Shown: piece by piece, positions 16,344-26,166 of the stretch
How positions within the stretch are numbered: position 1 is the first letter of the stretch
Layout of the letters: each line of letters begins with the position of its first letter
From: Leptolinea sp. HRD-7
GTDB lineage: Bacteria; Chloroflexota; Anaerolineae; Anaerolineales; Anaerolineaceae
Reading direction: 5' to 3'
Assembly (NCBI GenBank): GCA_024363285.1
Contig: AP024710.1
Coordinates: 2,016,001-2,080,000, forward strand
Length of the DNA stretch: 64,000 bases
Program-made: the position numbers and the translations under genes
Notes under the pieces: model-generated
Databases searched by the model: none
What the model was told of the DNA's origin: nothing
What the model saw: only the letters and a program-made list of their open reading frames with translations

Positions 16344-18260
16344 TTAAACGTTTTTAAATTCTCCATCAACCACATCGCCATCGGCAGGCCCACTGGAGGC
16401 GGGACCCTGTGAGGCTTCAGGGCCTGCGCCTGCGCCTGCTTCAGGTCCGGCGGCTCCAGGCTGCTGATAGAAACTGGCACCCATATTCTGAACAATGGAG
16501 CCGAGTTCTTCTGTGGCTTTCTTTATCACTGTGGCATCTTCCGAATTGAGGACATCTTTGACTTTCTTGACGCCATCTTCGGTTTTGGTTTTCATATCTG
16601 CCGGGATCTTATCCGCATAATCTTTGAGCATTTTTTCCGCTGTGTAGATCATGTTGTCTGCGTGATTGCGAACTTCGATCAATTCTTTACGTTTGGAATC
16701 GGCTTCCGCGTTAGCTTCTGCTTCACGGCGCATTTTTTCCACCTCTGCTTCGCTCAAACCGGAGGATGCGGTGATGGTAATATGCTGACTGCGGTTTGAG
16801 GCTTTATCGAGAGCGGTGACCTTTAAGATACCATTAGCGTCTATATCAAAAGTGACTTCGATCTGCGGAATGCCGCGTGGAGCCGGCGGAATACCATCAA
16901 GAATGAAGCGGCCAAGGGATTTGTTATCCACAGCCATCGGGCGTTCACCCTGCAGAACATGGATTTCAACCTGAGTCTGTCCATCGGCCGCGGTAGAGAA
17001 TACCTGGCTCTTGCGGGTCGGGATGGTGGAGTTGCGTTCAATGATCGGGGTAGATACACCACCAAGAGTCTCGACAGAAAGACTTAATGGGGTGACATCG
17101 AGCAGCAGGATATCTTTTACTTCACCGCCCAGAACACCGGCTTGAATAGCCGCACCGACTGCCACAACTTCATCGGGGTTAACACCTTTGTGGGGATCTT
17201 TGTTGAATTCTTTCTTGACGGCCTCCTGAACGGCGGGCATGCGGGTCATACCGCCAACCAGGATGACTTCGTTAATATCTCCGGGTTTGAGGTTGGCATC
17301 CGACATCGCTTTACGCACCGGGTCCAGTGAGCGGGCAACCAGGTCACCGGTCAACTGCTCGAGTTTAGCACGGGTGAGGGTAATTAGCAGGTGTTTGGGC
17401 CCGCTGGCATCCGCGGTGATGTAGGGCAGATTGATCTCTGTCTGCATCATGGTCGATAGCTCGATCTTAGCCTTTTCAGAGGCTTCCTTCAAGCGTTGCA
17501 GAGCCTGGCGGTCTGCGTGAAGATCGATACTGTTCGATTTCTTGAATTCTTCGATCAAAAAGTCCATGATGCGCAGATCGAAGTCATCGCCGCCAAGGAA
17601 TGTGTCACCGCTGGTGGAACGCACCTGGAAGACACCTTCGCCGACATCGAGGATAGAAATATCGAAAGTGCCTCCACCCAGGTCATAGACGGCAATAACT
17701 TCATTCTTTTTCTTATCAAGGCCATAAGCCAGTGAAGATGCGGTCGGTTCGTTGATGATACGAAGAACCTCTAAACCGGCGATCTTGCCGGCATCTTTGG
17801 TGGCATTGCGCTGCGCGTCATTGAAGTAGGCGGGTACGGTGATCACTGCCTGGGTAATTGTTTCACTCAGGTATGCTTCCGCGTCGGTCTTCAGTTTGGC
17901 CAATATCATGGCAGAAACTTCCGGTGGAGAATATTCCTTGCCATCCAGCACAACGCGAACATCACCATTGGGGGCTTTGGTCACTTTGTAAGGGACGCGG
18001 CTCATAGTCCTTTGGACTTCGGGGTCATCAAATTTGCGGCCCATGAAACGTTTGATGGAGAAAATGGTGTTCTCCGGGTTGACAATCGCCTGGTTGCGGG
18101 CTACGCGGCCAACCAGACGCTCATGATTCTTATTTACAGCCACCACAGAAGGCACAAGTCGTTCACCTTCAGCGGATGGGATGACTACCGGTTCGCCGCC
18201 AACCATAACGGCGGCCACGGAGTTTGTAGTTCCAAGATCAATACCAATGATTTTTCCCAT
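16344..18260 (-). CDS. dnaK: Chaperone protein DnaK (Hsp70)
   Basis: 638 aa. Actin-like ATPase domain from [16 protein letters not shown] (3-18) with [17 protein letters not shown], interdomain linker [18 protein letters not shown], substrate-binding domain, and helical lid. The tail is Gly/Ala/Pro-rich and ends [12 protein letters not shown]. Co-operates with the DnaJ and GrpE of the same operon. SD GGAGAA. Confidence 0.98.
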   Translation of the reverse strand: MGKIIGIDLGTTNSVAAVMVGGEPVVIPSAEGERLVPSVVAVNKNHERLVGRVARNQAIVNPENTIFSIKRFMGRKFDDPEVQRTMSRVPYKVTKAPNGDVRVVLDGKEYSPPEVSAMILAKLKTDAEAYLSETITQAVITVPAYFNDAQRNATKDAGKIAGLEVLRIINEPTASSLAYGLDKKKNEVIAVYDLGGGTFDISILDVGEGVFQVRSTSGDTFLGGDDFDLRIMDFLIEEFKKSNSIDLHADRQALQRLKEASEKAKIELSTMMQTEINLPYITADASGPKHLLITLTRAKLEQLTGDLVARSLDPVRKAMSDANLKPGDINEVILVGGMTRMPAVQEAVKKEFNKDPHKGVNPDEVVAVGAAIQAGVLGGEVKDILLLDVTPLSLSVETLGGVSTPIIERNSTIPTRKSQVFSTAADGQTQVEIHVLQGERPMAVDNKSLGRFILDGIPPAPRGIPQIEVTFDIDANGILKVTALDKASNRSQHITITASSGLSEAEVEKMRREAEANAEADSKRKELIEVRNHADNMIYTAEKMLKDYADKIPADMKTKTEDGVKKVKDVLNSEDATVIKKATEELGSIVQNMGASFYQQPGAAGPEAGAGAGPEASQGPASSGPADGDVVDGEFKNV

Positions 18261-18269
18261 GTTTTTCTC

Positions 18270-18824
18270 CTATTTAGCGACTCGTACCAGCGCCGGGCGC
18301 AGAACCCGGTCCCCGATCATGTAACCTTGCTGTAAGACTTCGATTACCTGGCCGGACTCGTGGTCAGGACTGTCTTCATGTGAGATGGCTTCATGCAAAT
18401 TGGGATCAAATTCAGCCGCGTCAGCTGGAATGCGTTTCACATTTTCATTTTCCAGAATATTCTGGAACTTGCGATAAATAAGGTCGATGCCTTCCGCCCA
18501 TTTGGCGCCTTCACCTTCGGTTGGGCGGGCTTTGAGGGCGCGTTCCAGGTCATCCATTACTACAAGATATTTCTTGATGATGTTTCCGTTGACTATCTGG
18601 GCCATTTGGATCTGATCACGCTCAATACGTTTTTTGTAATTGGCGAAATCCGCGCGTTCGCGCTGCCAGCCTTCGAAGTATTCCTGAGACTGAGCGCGGA
18701 CTTTTTCCAATTCAGCAGATAGTGACTCATTGGAGTTGGTATCTAATATTTCAGCTTCCGACGCCTTGTTGATTTCTGGCTCGGGTGGACGTTTCGATTC
18801 TCGTTTTTTGTGTTCTTCGGTCAT
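18270..18824 (-). CDS. grpE: Nucleotide exchange factor GrpE
   Basis: 184 aa. Charged N-terminus (MTEEHKKRESKRPPEPEIN), long coiled-coil (about 35-75, SAELEKVRAQSQEYFEGWQR), then the beta domain ending GQVIEVLQQGYMIGDRVLRPALVRVAK, the GrpE signature. It releases ADP from DnaK. Between hrcA (22 nt) and dnaK (9 nt). Confidence 0.96.
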   Translation of the reverse strand: MTEEHKKRESKRPPEPEINKASEAEILDTNSNESLSAELEKVRAQSQEYFEGWQRERADFANYKKRIERDQIQMAQIVNGNIIKKYLVVMDDLERALKARPTEGEGAKWAEGIDLIYRKFQNILENENVKRIPADAAEFDPNLHEAISHEDSPDHESGQVIEVLQQGYMIGDRVLRPALVRVAK

Positions 18825-18846
18825 CTATTGCCTCTTCAAGGATGTG

Positions 18847-19881
18847 TTAGTCAGCCAGCCCTGTACTGACAAGTTCGCTTAATAAACCGGATAAAAACCG
18901 GACAGATGAAATCGAACGCGCGTAAGACATGCGCATGGGGCCCAGCACTCCCAGTGTGCCTGTAACCTGGCCGGGAGCGCCGTAACGGGCCAACACGATG
19001 GAGCATTGCCTAAGTTCCTCCCAGGCTCCTTCACCACCGATGATCACGTGGACACCACCGATGGCGCTGCCTACCACAGAGCGTGACAGCAGGTCATCGA
19101 GCAGAGAGCGTTCTTCTAACAAACGGAAAGCACGACGTGCCTCTTCTGATCCGGAAAATTCTGGTTCTGCCAGAACATTCGTCATACCATCCACATATAC
19201 TTCACTTAGAGTAGACTGATTGCTCTGACTTATTTCAGGAATGATCAGATCAAGAATGGACTGTGCCTGAGGGTCAAGCAGGGGACGAATAGTATTAAAT
19301 GAATCCAGAGATAATCCCTGCGCGTTCGCAGTGATAGTCGCCGCAATGCCAGATAGTTGTTCCTGGGTGAACGAATCGTTCAGGGTGAATAACCGCTGGT
19401 GAATCTCTCCGCCGGCCATCACCATAACCATCAAAACCTGGCGGCCGCGGGTAGAGATCAATTCCAGATGTTTCAGAACCGCATTTTCTGGACGAGGTGC
19501 CGTTACCAGTGATACAGCTCTTGACTGGTTTGCCAGCACTGAAGCAGCCAGCCGCATCCATTGATCCGAGTCATTACGCATCTGATAGAACTGATGACTG
19601 ATGGTGCGCCGCGTCTCAGCCGGCAGATCTGTCGCCTGAAGCAATTGACTGACGAAATAGCGATATCCGTTTTCTGTGGGAGAGCGGCCTGCAGATGTGT
19701 GCGGTTGCCTTAAGTAACCCATATCTTCCAGAACGGCAAGTTCGTTACGCACAGTTGCGGAAGAAAGATCAAGATGATAATGATCCACCAACGTTTGAGA
19801 CCCGACCGGCACAGCCGTTCGGGTGTACTCGTGAATAACGAGTGTTAGAAGCATTTTCTGGCGATCAGTAAGGTTTTCCAT
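18847..19881 (-). CDS. hrcA: Heat-inducible transcription repressor HrcA
   Basis: 344 aa repressor that binds CIRCE. N-terminal winged helix (VGSQTLVDHYHLDLSSATVRNELAVLEDMGYLRQPHTSAGR, about 22-62) and the long C-terminal domain containing VHVIIGGE and LGVLGPMRMSYARSI. It is the first gene of its operon, and a perfect CIRCE stands 15 nt upstream of the ATG, so the operon is self-repressed and derepressed by heat. Confidence 0.97.
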   Translation of the reverse strand: MENLTDRQKMLLTLVIHEYTRTAVPVGSQTLVDHYHLDLSSATVRNELAVLEDMGYLRQPHTSAGRSPTENGYRYFVSQLLQATDLPAETRRTISHQFYQMRNDSDQWMRLAASVLANQSRAVSLVTAPRPENAVLKHLELISTRGRQVLMVMVMAGGEIHQRLFTLNDSFTQEQLSGIAATITANAQGLSLDSFNTIRPLLDPQAQSILDLIIPEISQSNQSTLSEVYVDGMTNVLAEPEFSGSEEARRAFRLLEERSLLDDLLSRSVVGSAIGGVHVIIGGEGAWEELRQCSIVLARYGAPGQVTGTLGVLGPMRMSYARSISSVRFLSGLLSELVSTGLAD

Positions 19882-19896
19882 TTGTTTCTCTAGAAA

Positions 19897-19923
19897 TTAG
19901 CACTCTCCCAGGCAGAGTGCTAA
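19897..19923. promoter_or_regulatory. CIRCE operator
   Basis: TTAGCACTC (19897-19905), 9-nt spacer, GAGTGCTAA (19915-19923): an exact match to the HrcA operator, between the promoter and hrcA on the minus strand. Confidence 0.98.
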
Positions 19924-19936
19924 TTTCAATGTAAGA

Positions 19937-19965
19937 ATCATACCATGCTGCTAAATGAGCGTCAA
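19937..19965 (-). promoter_or_regulatory. hrcA operon promoter
   Basis: On the minus strand -35 TTGACG (19965-19960), 17-nt spacer, -10 TATGAT (19942-19937). The predicted transcription start lies at about 19930, so CIRCE is in the early 5' leader. Confidence 0.85.
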
Positions 19966-20021
19966 GCAGGCAGGATTAATACGAATGTCTTCTTACAAAA
20001 GATTTATAAAGTGGTTTCATA

Positions 20022-20065
20022 TATAAAAAAGAGACAGGAAATCATGTGGAAAATTCCCTGTCTCT
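20022..20065 (-). terminator. Terminator of the glycosyltransferase transcript
   Basis: Read on the minus strand, AGAGACAGG (20065-20057) pairs with CCTGTCTCT (20038-20030) and is followed by TTTTTT (20029-20024). Confidence 0.8.
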
Positions 20066-20088
20066 CTTCAGTACGTGCAAAGGTAAAA

Positions 20089-21702
20089 TTAGTGGCCGGT
20101 GGAGAGATCCATTTTAATGAAAGCCATACCGAACGGGTCTTTAAAAAACATTTGATACCCTGGAAGATCCGATTCACTTGCCGCCTGATAGAACTGGTGG
20201 ATGGGTTCGGTATTACCCGGATTAACCGCATTTTTGACAGAATCTGGGTTTGCATAGAGCGCAACGTTTTCTTTGTCCAGCAAGATCACATCTGGATCAA
20301 TCGATTTAATATACTCGAACGTGGGCATGTCCCAGGTCATCTCGGTTTGAACATTTTCAGACGGTGGAAAATACACTTTCCAATCCCGGTAAACCACCCG
20401 TTTCTGGTTGTCAAATCCGGCCGGAAGGGCTTTTGACATATCGGTATAAAAACGGATGGACGCCGAATCTTCCTCTTTATTCACCGCGTCAATGAAGATT
20501 TTCTCGTCACGGGGAAGGAACAGGTAAGCCTGATACACCATCAAGGCTACCGTCATAAACTGCACCACATTGGACGATTTGACACGGCCGTCATCTTCCG
20601 GGTCGCCTTTACCGGGGAATAGTACGCTCAGGCAGGAGACCAAAGGCAAAATGACAGGCAGGAAGTAATGAGTGCGGCGAGTAGCGGAAAAGTTGATCGT
20701 TAAAACCATCGGGATGATAAAAGCCAGGACCACGGCGTAATACCACTTTTTCTTTGAGAACAACATCCCAAGAACCAACGCGGCAAAACTGATCATTATG
20801 AATTCGATTTCGCCGTAATGTTCTTGAAAATCTTTCGGATAACCTTCCGCGAAATACGATTTCGCGGTTGTCTGAAGGATGCCGGTTCCGGTTTGAATAA
20901 ATTGCAGTTTCTGGGTTTCGATGATCGCGGCACGTTCCTGTGGAAGCAGCAGAAGCGGATTGCTGACGATAAGCGCGGCCAGCATAATGGCGATAAATAT
21001 CCCGGCCGCTTTGATCACTTTTAGTACAGAATATTTTTGAGTAACCCCCGCCCAGATCAGGTATACAGGAATTGACAAAACAAAGAAAACGCCGGTGTAC
21101 TTGATCCCTGCCGCCACACCGCACATGGCGGCGGCCGCGAAAAACCATTTTCCCAGCTTCAGTCCGTCTTTATCCAGGAAGAACAGAACCAGAACGGCGG
21201 AAAGAACGGCCAATCCATCCGGGTGCCACCACAGGTTATTGACCATTACCGCGGGAAACGCCAGTAAAAAGGCGAACAAACCGAGTGACGGATACAACCC
21301 CCGGAAGCGGGTCTGCATATATGTCAGCAAACCGGCCGAAACGATCATGGGCGCCACATTGATCGATAGCCGCAGAGTGGCTACCAGAATATCCACGTGG
21401 TTCAACCAGTCAGCCCCGTAGAGCAATTTGACGGGTAAAGCCGCAAGGGCGGAAAGGAAGTAGAACGGGAACCCGTAGAAATAGTGCTGATAAACGAAAA
21501 AGTTGCGGACGGATTGATAGAAGGTCGGCCCGGGTGTCAACATGCTGATCAGGTTGGGTAATTGCGCAAATTCATCGACCTCAAAAGCCGAGAGCATCGC
21601 AATATTCTGCGCGCCCTTCATATTGGGGGTGATGAAAAAAAGCAAAAAGCCAACACCGATGGCGGCAATGATTTGAAAATTGCGATTCTGTTCTTTATCC
21701 AT
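20089..21702 (-). CDS. Multi-spanning glycosyltransferase-like protein (GT39/ArnT-type)
   Basis: About 537 aa with ten or more hydrophobic segments and a soluble C-terminal part (about 420-537). The first periplasmic loop carries Asp-Glu (FEVDEFAQLPNL), where polyprenyl-phosphate-dependent GT-C enzymes have their catalytic acid. Likely transfers a sugar from a lipid carrier at the outer face of the membrane; substrate unknown. Start ambiguous: ATG 21702 (MDKEQNRNFQ) or an in-frame ATG at 21723, neither with SD. It may share a transcript with the cupin gene just upstream. Confidence 0.75.
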   Translation of the reverse strand: MDKEQNRNFQIIAAIGVGFLLFFITPNMKGAQNIAMLSAFEVDEFAQLPNLISMLTPGPTFYQSVRNFFVYQHYFYGFPFYFLSALAALPVKLLYGADWLNHVDILVATLRLSINVAPMIVSAGLLTYMQTRFRGLYPSLGLFAFLLAFPAVMVNNLWWHPDGLAVLSAVLVLFFLDKDGLKLGKWFFAAAAMCGVAAGIKYTGVFFVLSIPVYLIWAGVTQKYSVLKVIKAAGIFIAIMLAALIVSNPLLLLPQERAAIIETQKLQFIQTGTGILQTTAKSYFAEGYPKDFQEHYGEIEFIMISFAALVLGMLFSKKKWYYAVVLAFIIPMVLTINFSATRRTHYFLPVILPLVSCLSVLFPGKGDPEDDGRVKSSNVVQFMTVALMVYQAYLFLPRDEKIFIDAVNKEEDSASIRFYTDMSKALPAGFDNQKRVVYRDWKVYFPPSENVQTEMTWDMPTFEYIKSIDPDVILLDKENVALYANPDSVKNAVNPGNTEPIHQFYQAASESDLPGYQMFFKDPFGMAFIKMDLSTGH

Positions 21703-21727
21703 AGTGCGGCAAGTGTACCGCATTTTT

Positions 21728-22087
21728 TTACAACCAGTCAGGTTCCACCGTGCGTTCGTTGTTTTCGGTGCCTGTGTTTCGCGTAGACTTTGGCTCCATC
21801 AACAGTACGTGCGTTTCTTCCTCCGCTACCGGTTTATGTTCCACGCCGTGAGGAATAATGGCAAACTCGCCTTCGTTGATGGTCACGTCACCTTCGCGAA
21901 GCTGGATAACAAGCCGGCCTTTGAGCACCATGAATAATTCGTCTTCAGTGTCATGGTGGTGCCAGATGAATTCACCCTTTAATTTAGCCACCTTAAGGTA
22001 GGAATCATTCAACTCGCCAACAATCCCGGGGTGCCAAAACTCGGTGACATGGGTCAATTTCTCTTTAAGGTTGATCGTCTGGATCAT
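21728..22087 (-). CDS. Cupin-domain protein
   Basis: 119 aa single cupin. Motif 1 is GEFIWHHHDTEDELFMVLKGRLVIQL (about 38-63, metal-binding His and Glu present) and motif 2 is FAIIPHGVEHKPVAEEE. It resembles small mannose-6-phosphate isomerase-like or cupin_2 proteins. Substrate cannot be named. Located 4-25 nt upstream of the glycosyltransferase start. Confidence 0.88.
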   Translation of the reverse strand: MIQTINLKEKLTHVTEFWHPGIVGELNDSYLKVAKLKGEFIWHHHDTEDELFMVLKGRLVIQLREGDVTINEGEFAIIPHGVEHKPVAEEETHVLLMEPKSTRNTGTENNERTVEPDWL

Positions 22088-22144
22088 AACTTTTAGTGAT
22101 TGATATAAATGGTAATTGGGATGGTTCTCTGAATGTACAACGTA

Positions 22145-22873
22145 TTAACCATCCAGCAAAACAGCACCGGCTTTGATTGGGTCAAAGCCATCCGGCCATT
22201 TCGTGCCCAGCCAGGACGAGTCGCTGTAGAATTCCACCCCTTCAAGATTTACGCCGTTAAGTATTGCTCCACTAAAATCGGTATTTAGCAAACTGGCTCC
22301 TTCCAGGTTCGATCCAGAAAGGTCGGCTTCATTAAAAGAAGCATAGTTAAGTTTCGCTCCGCTCAATTCACATTCGACCATCAAAGTCCCTTCAAAAGAA
22401 GCGCATGTGAGGTTAGCTCCTTCCAGGTTACTTCCAGATAATCGAGCAAGATTTAACCACGAGTATTCCAGGTTGGCACACCAGAGAATGGAATCCTCTA
22501 AATCTGCGCATAGAAGTCTGCAATAACTTAAATTGGCTTCGATCAAGCGTGCTCCACTAAAGCTGGCACAAACGAGTGGCGCGCCGTACAGGTTTGTCCG
22601 CCAGAATGTGGCAGATGTAAAATTTGCGGAAAATAAATTCGTCCCATAAAGATAGGCTTTTGAAAGATTGGCTTTTTCAAAAATCGCCCCGTCAATATCA
22701 GCATAACGCAACACAGCCTGTGTCAGATCCGCTTCATGTAAATCAGCTCCTCGTAAATCTGCCCGGGAAAGATTGACCGATCGTAAATTCGCTCCCGAGA
22801 GATCGCGGTTCTGAAGATTAAGCGGTCCGGGTCTTTCAATTATCCTTTTTAGTTCTTCTGGTGAAAATTCCAT
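22145..22873 (-). CDS. Pentapeptide repeat protein
   Basis: 242 aa composed almost entirely of A(D/N)LxG-type repeats, for example LSGANLRSVNLSRADLRGAD and LEGANLTCASF, from about residue 20 to 225, which should fold as a right-handed quadrilateral beta helix. The ending (WLGTKWPDGFDPIKAGAVL) is a common cap in this family. No transmembrane helix is visible. Function unknown; some relatives mimic DNA and protect gyrase. Confidence 0.9.
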   Translation of the reverse strand: MEFSPEELKRIIERPGPLNLQNRDLSGANLRSVNLSRADLRGADLHEADLTQAVLRYADIDGAIFEKANLSKAYLYGTNLFSANFTSATFWRTNLYGAPLVCASFSGARLIEANLSYCRLLCADLEDSILWCANLEYSWLNLARLSGSNLEGANLTCASFEGTLMVECELSGAKLNYASFNEADLSGSNLEGASLLNTDFSGAILNGVNLEGVEFYSDSSWLGTKWPDGFDPIKAGAVLLDG

Positions 22874-22963
22874 GGTTGACCCCCATTCGTAAAGATAATT
22901 ATACGGATATTTTTGACATTAACAAGAGGTGAATTCATTTATATTTCTACAGGACAAACCTGC

Positions 22964-23725
22964 CTATTTTTTCCCCTTCATGATCGTGATGCTTTTAGCG
23001 GCATACGGCTCCAGCATCTCATCCGCCGCGTCCGGTTCGGTGACGATGTACGTCAGGTCTGATATCGGGGCTACCGTATATGGCGCACCGGTTCCGAGTT
23101 TGTCCACTGTGACTAATGCAGCAACTTCTGCTGAATTCTTCACCATTACGCGCTTGACCAGAGACTCTTCGTAATCCGGAGTGCTAACGCCCAGTTCCGG
23201 GTGCAGGCTGCATACACCCAGCATGCACAGGTCGGCATGGATGGCGGAAAAAGCTTCCACCGCGGCTGCCCCGATGGTCACCAGGGAAGAGGAGAGAATG
23301 TGCCCCCCGATCATTACGGTTTGCACATCACGGTATTCCGCGAGGGCAATGGCGATTGGCGGACTGTTGGTCACAATGGTGGCGTGTAACCCGATAGGCA
23401 ACTGGTGGGCAATCTCCAGCGTGGTGGTGCCGCCATCCAGAATGATCACCTGACGGTTGCGCACCAGCGCGACGGCTGCTTTGGCTATGTTCACCTTCGC
23501 GTCACTGCTCATTAACTGGCGTTCTCGGTAACTAACACCGGCCGGTGAGCGCAGCAACGCGCCGCCATGTACCCTCTGGATCAGGCCGGCATCCGCCAGA
23601 TCTCGCAGATCCCGGCGGATGGTATCTTCTGAAACGTGGATGGCCGCGGATAGATCTACCGCTACTATTTTCCCTTCGCGGCGTAATGTGTCCATGATGA
23701 TCTGCTGCCGTTCTTCCTTAAGCAT
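22964..23725 (-). CDS. DeoR/GlpR-family transcriptional regulator
   Basis: 253 aa. N-terminal DeoR helix-turn-helix with VDLSAAIHVSEDTIRRDLRDLADAGLIQRVHGGALL (about 19-54) and a C-terminal sugar-phosphate isomerase-like sensor domain (IILDGGTTTLEIAHQL). Family members respond to phosphorylated sugars. Divergent from the MFS transporter, with five phased ATGC repeats between them. SD AAGGAG. Confidence 0.93.
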   Translation of the reverse strand: MLKEERQQIIMDTLRREGKIVAVDLSAAIHVSEDTIRRDLRDLADAGLIQRVHGGALLRSPAGVSYRERQLMSSDAKVNIAKAAVALVRNRQVIILDGGTTTLEIAHQLPIGLHATIVTNSPPIAIALAEYRDVQTVMIGGHILSSSLVTIGAAAVEAFSAIHADLCMLGVCSLHPELGVSTPDYEESLVKRVMVKNSAEVAALVTVDKLGTGAPYTVAPISDLTYIVTEPDAADEMLEPYAAKSITIMKGKK

Positions 23726-23737
23726 GGTTGCTCCTTG

Positions 23738-23787
23738 AATATGCGGTAATATGCGTTAATATGCTTGACAATGCGTTTATATGCATG
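23738..23787. repeat. Five direct repeats with exact 10-bp period, candidate DeoR operator array
   Basis: Blocks AATATGCGGT, AATATGCGTT, AATATGCTTG, ACAATGCGTT and TATATGCATG follow one another with ATGC at 23741, 23751, 23761, 23771 and 23781. One helical turn per unit places all copies on one DNA face. The array overlaps the -35 and spacer of the MFS promoter and ends 13 nt from the regulator start. Confidence 0.85.
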
Positions 23788-23793
23788 TATTAT
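23765..23793 (+). promoter_or_regulatory. Promoter of the MFS transporter
   Basis: TTGACA (23765-23770), 17-nt spacer, TATTAT (23788-23793). Strong promoter embedded in the repeat array, so occupancy of the repeats would block RNA polymerase. Confidence 0.85.
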
Positions 23794-23853
23794 CGTTTTT
23801 AACACTGAGTTTGTCAACCGCGGATTCACCGCGCATGATTCGAAAGAGAAAGA

Positions 23854-25059
23854 ATGAGAACTTCACAGGCTACTATTATTTTATCGTGCATCGTATTTAT
23901 CGCTCTGGGTATTCTGACGGCAACCATCGGGCCGGTTTTACCTGATCTGGCCCGAAACACACTATCCACTTTAGAAGCGGTCGGTTCCATCTTTACGGCG
24001 ATTTTCCTGGGGGCTTTTCTGGCTCAAATCGCGGCCGGCACTCTGGCAGACAGGTTCGGTCCACGCCCGGTTCTAATCTCGGGTATTGTTATCATGAGTG
24101 CGGGTATGCTGGGTGTGACCCTGAGCAATTCGGTTTTTCTACTGTTTGCCAGCGGATTACTGGCCGGGCTGGGGCATGGCGCTGTGGATATCAGCGTTAA
24201 TCTGCTGGCTGCGCGTGTCTTTCAGGAACGCAGCACCGCCGCTGTTAATCTGGTCAATTTCTTTTTCGGGGTTGGGGCGGTAGCCGGCCCGGCAATGGCC
24301 AGCTTCACCATCAACCGCTGGAACACAGGCATCCCGGTGATCTGGGTGGGGATTAGTGTGGTGCTGGTGTGCATCCCGTTCATTGCACTATTCATGCAGT
24401 CACCTGTGGATCACATGAAAATATCGCCTGAAGGGTTATCAAGGGCTCCCTTTTATCGCTCGCCGCTTTTGTGGATTGCCGGTATGATCCTTTTCCTGTA
24501 TGTAGGGTCTGAGAATGGAATGGGCGGTTGGACGGGGACGTACCTTCAACAATCCATTTCGATACCGGCGGATCAGGCTGCCCTGATTGTCTCTGGTTTT
24601 TGGATGACACTCACCCTGGGACGGCTGATCGCCGCATATCTGGGCACAAAATGGACAGCCGACCGACTTATGGTCATCAGCCTTACAGGTGCGGTATTCA
24701 GCGCTGTAACGCTCGCCCTGTCTACGGGAAACATGGTTTTGACCGTCACCTCAATTTTGTTGATCGGCCTTTTCTTCGGTCCGGTCTACCCGACAACATT
24801 TTCGATCAGCGCATCCTTATTTAAAGAATCATCCGGCAAGGCAGCCGGATTAATTGTGGCTCTGGCCAGCCTGGGAGGGATGATCCTTCCACCTCTGCAG
24901 GGAATGGTTCTAACCCGGCTTGGAAATCAGGCCAGTGTTGCCATGATCGCGGTTTTCTCAGCCGGTATGCTGGGTGTCAATTTCATTCGCTGGCAGTTGA
25001 ACAGACGAGTTGAAAATTCGGAAATTCCCGGAGCAGGCACGATCATAGTGAAACAGTAG
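23854..25059 (+). CDS. MFS transporter
   Basis: 401 aa with twelve predicted transmembrane segments. The loop 2-3 motif is GTLADRFGPRPVLISG (about 62-77, MFS signature GxLaDrxGrkp). The layout resembles the FucP/sugar-permease branch. Its pairing with a divergent DeoR regulator points to a sugar or sugar derivative, but the substrate is not visible in the sequence. SD is GAAAGAG, modest. Confidence 0.9.
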   Translation: MRTSQATIILSCIVFIALGILTATIGPVLPDLARNTLSTLEAVGSIFTAIFLGAFLAQIAAGTLADRFGPRPVLISGIVIMSAGMLGVTLSNSVFLLFASGLLAGLGHGAVDISVNLLAARVFQERSTAAVNLVNFFFGVGAVAGPAMASFTINRWNTGIPVIWVGISVVLVCIPFIALFMQSPVDHMKISPEGLSRAPFYRSPLLWIAGMILFLYVGSENGMGGWTGTYLQQSISIPADQAALIVSGFWMTLTLGRLIAAYLGTKWTADRLMVISLTGAVFSAVTLALSTGNMVLTVTSILLIGLFFGPVYPTTFSISASLFKESSGKAAGLIVALASLGGMILPPLQGMVLTRLGNQASVAMIAVFSAGMLGVNFIRWQLNRRVENSEIPGAGTIIVKQ

Positions 25060-25132
25060 GGAATTGCCAGTTACAAGGATTTTTTACCGATAATGGCGGT
25101 GATGGTTCACTCACAGCCGACTGTCACCGACA

Positions 25133-25177
25133 AAAAAAGAACCTGGGGTTGTTTCCAACACCACCCGGTTCTTTTTT
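25133..25177. terminator. Bidirectional terminator between MFS and aldo/keto reductase genes
   Basis: AAAAAAGAACC (25133-25143) pairs with GGTTCTTTTTT (25167-25177). A and T flanks on both sides let it serve both converging genes. Confidence 0.8.
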
Positions 25178-25189
25178 GTAATTTCCGAT

Positions 25190-26149
25190 TTAGTCCAGTG
25201 TTTCGCCCATGATTTCTTCTATGCGGTCCAAAATATCATCGGTCATCAAGGGGATCATTTCTGCCGCGCCAAGATTTTCATCCAATTGCTCCAGATGGGT
25301 GGCACCGGTGATCACGGAACTGACTTCTTTGCGGCGTAAGATCCAGGCGATGGAAAGCTGGGTGATGGTCATGCCCAACTCTTCCGCCAGGTCTGATAGC
25401 TGACGGACCCGGTCGATATTTTTCTGGGTGATGTGGTCCTGAATCCAGGCCATATCCGGTAGAGATGCCCGGGAACCTTCTGGAATGCCCTCGTTATATT
25501 TACCGGTCAGAATGCCAAAAAATAACGGGCTGTAGGTGGTCAGACCGAGACCAAAATCTTTGCATAATGAAGATAATTCCCACTCAACGCGGCGGCGGTG
25601 GAACAGGTTGTACTGCGGCTGTTCCATGGTCGGTGGGATAAGCCAGTATTGACGGGCCAGGCCGTATGCCTGTGCCACCTGTCCGGCTTCCCATTCCGAT
25701 GTTCCCCAGTATAGAATTTTTCCTCGATGGATCAGATCATCCATAGTCCGGATGACTTCTTCAATCGGGGTATCCGGGTCAAAACGGTGACAAAAATACA
25801 GGTCGATGTAATCTGTACCCAGTCGTTTCAATGACGCGTCAATGGATTCCGTGATGTGTTTCCGAGAAAGGCCGCGTCCGTTGGGTCCGCTGGAAGTGGG
25901 GTAGAAGACTTTTGAAGAAAGGACCAGGTTTTCACGGGGTAGATTTTTGATGGCTTTACCCATCACAATTTCGGCTTGCCCGTTGGCATACACATCTGCG
26001 TTATCAAAGAAATTGACACCCTGGTCAAACGCCGCGTGCACCAGGTCGATGGCTGTTGTTTCCTTGATTTGCGAACCAAACGTCACCCATGAGCCCAGAG
26101 AAATCTCGCTGACTTTCAAGCCGGAATGGCCCAATCTGCGATAATGCAT
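25190..26149 (-). CDS. Aldo/keto reductase
   Basis: 319 aa NADPH-dependent oxidoreductase of the potassium-channel-beta-like/YghZ branch. Begins MHYRRLGHSGLKVSEISLGSW; the catalytic tetrad is visible as Asp50 and Tyr55 (FFDNADVYANG), Lys in LSSKVFYPT, and His in DLYFCHRFD. The C-terminal cofactor segment is SSVITGATHLEQLDENL. SD AAGGAG. 17 nt after the kamA-like gene on the same strand. Confidence 0.93.
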   Translation of the reverse strand: MHYRRLGHSGLKVSEISLGSWVTFGSQIKETTAIDLVHAAFDQGVNFFDNADVYANGQAEIVMGKAIKNLPRENLVLSSKVFYPTSSGPNGRGLSRKHITESIDASLKRLGTDYIDLYFCHRFDPDTPIEEVIRTMDDLIHRGKILYWGTSEWEAGQVAQAYGLARQYWLIPPTMEQPQYNLFHRRRVEWELSSLCKDFGLGLTTYSPLFFGILTGKYNEGIPEGSRASLPDMAWIQDHITQKNIDRVRQLSDLAEELGMTITQLSIAWILRRKEVSSVITGATHLEQLDENLGAAEMIPLMTDDILDRIEEIMGETLD

Positions 26150-26166
26150 TATTCACTCCTTTATGA

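Noticed and set aside
23738..23787. Short regular repeats as a CRISPR or replication iteron array
   Set aside because: The units are only 10 bp without spacers and lie in a divergent promoter; an operator array fits better.
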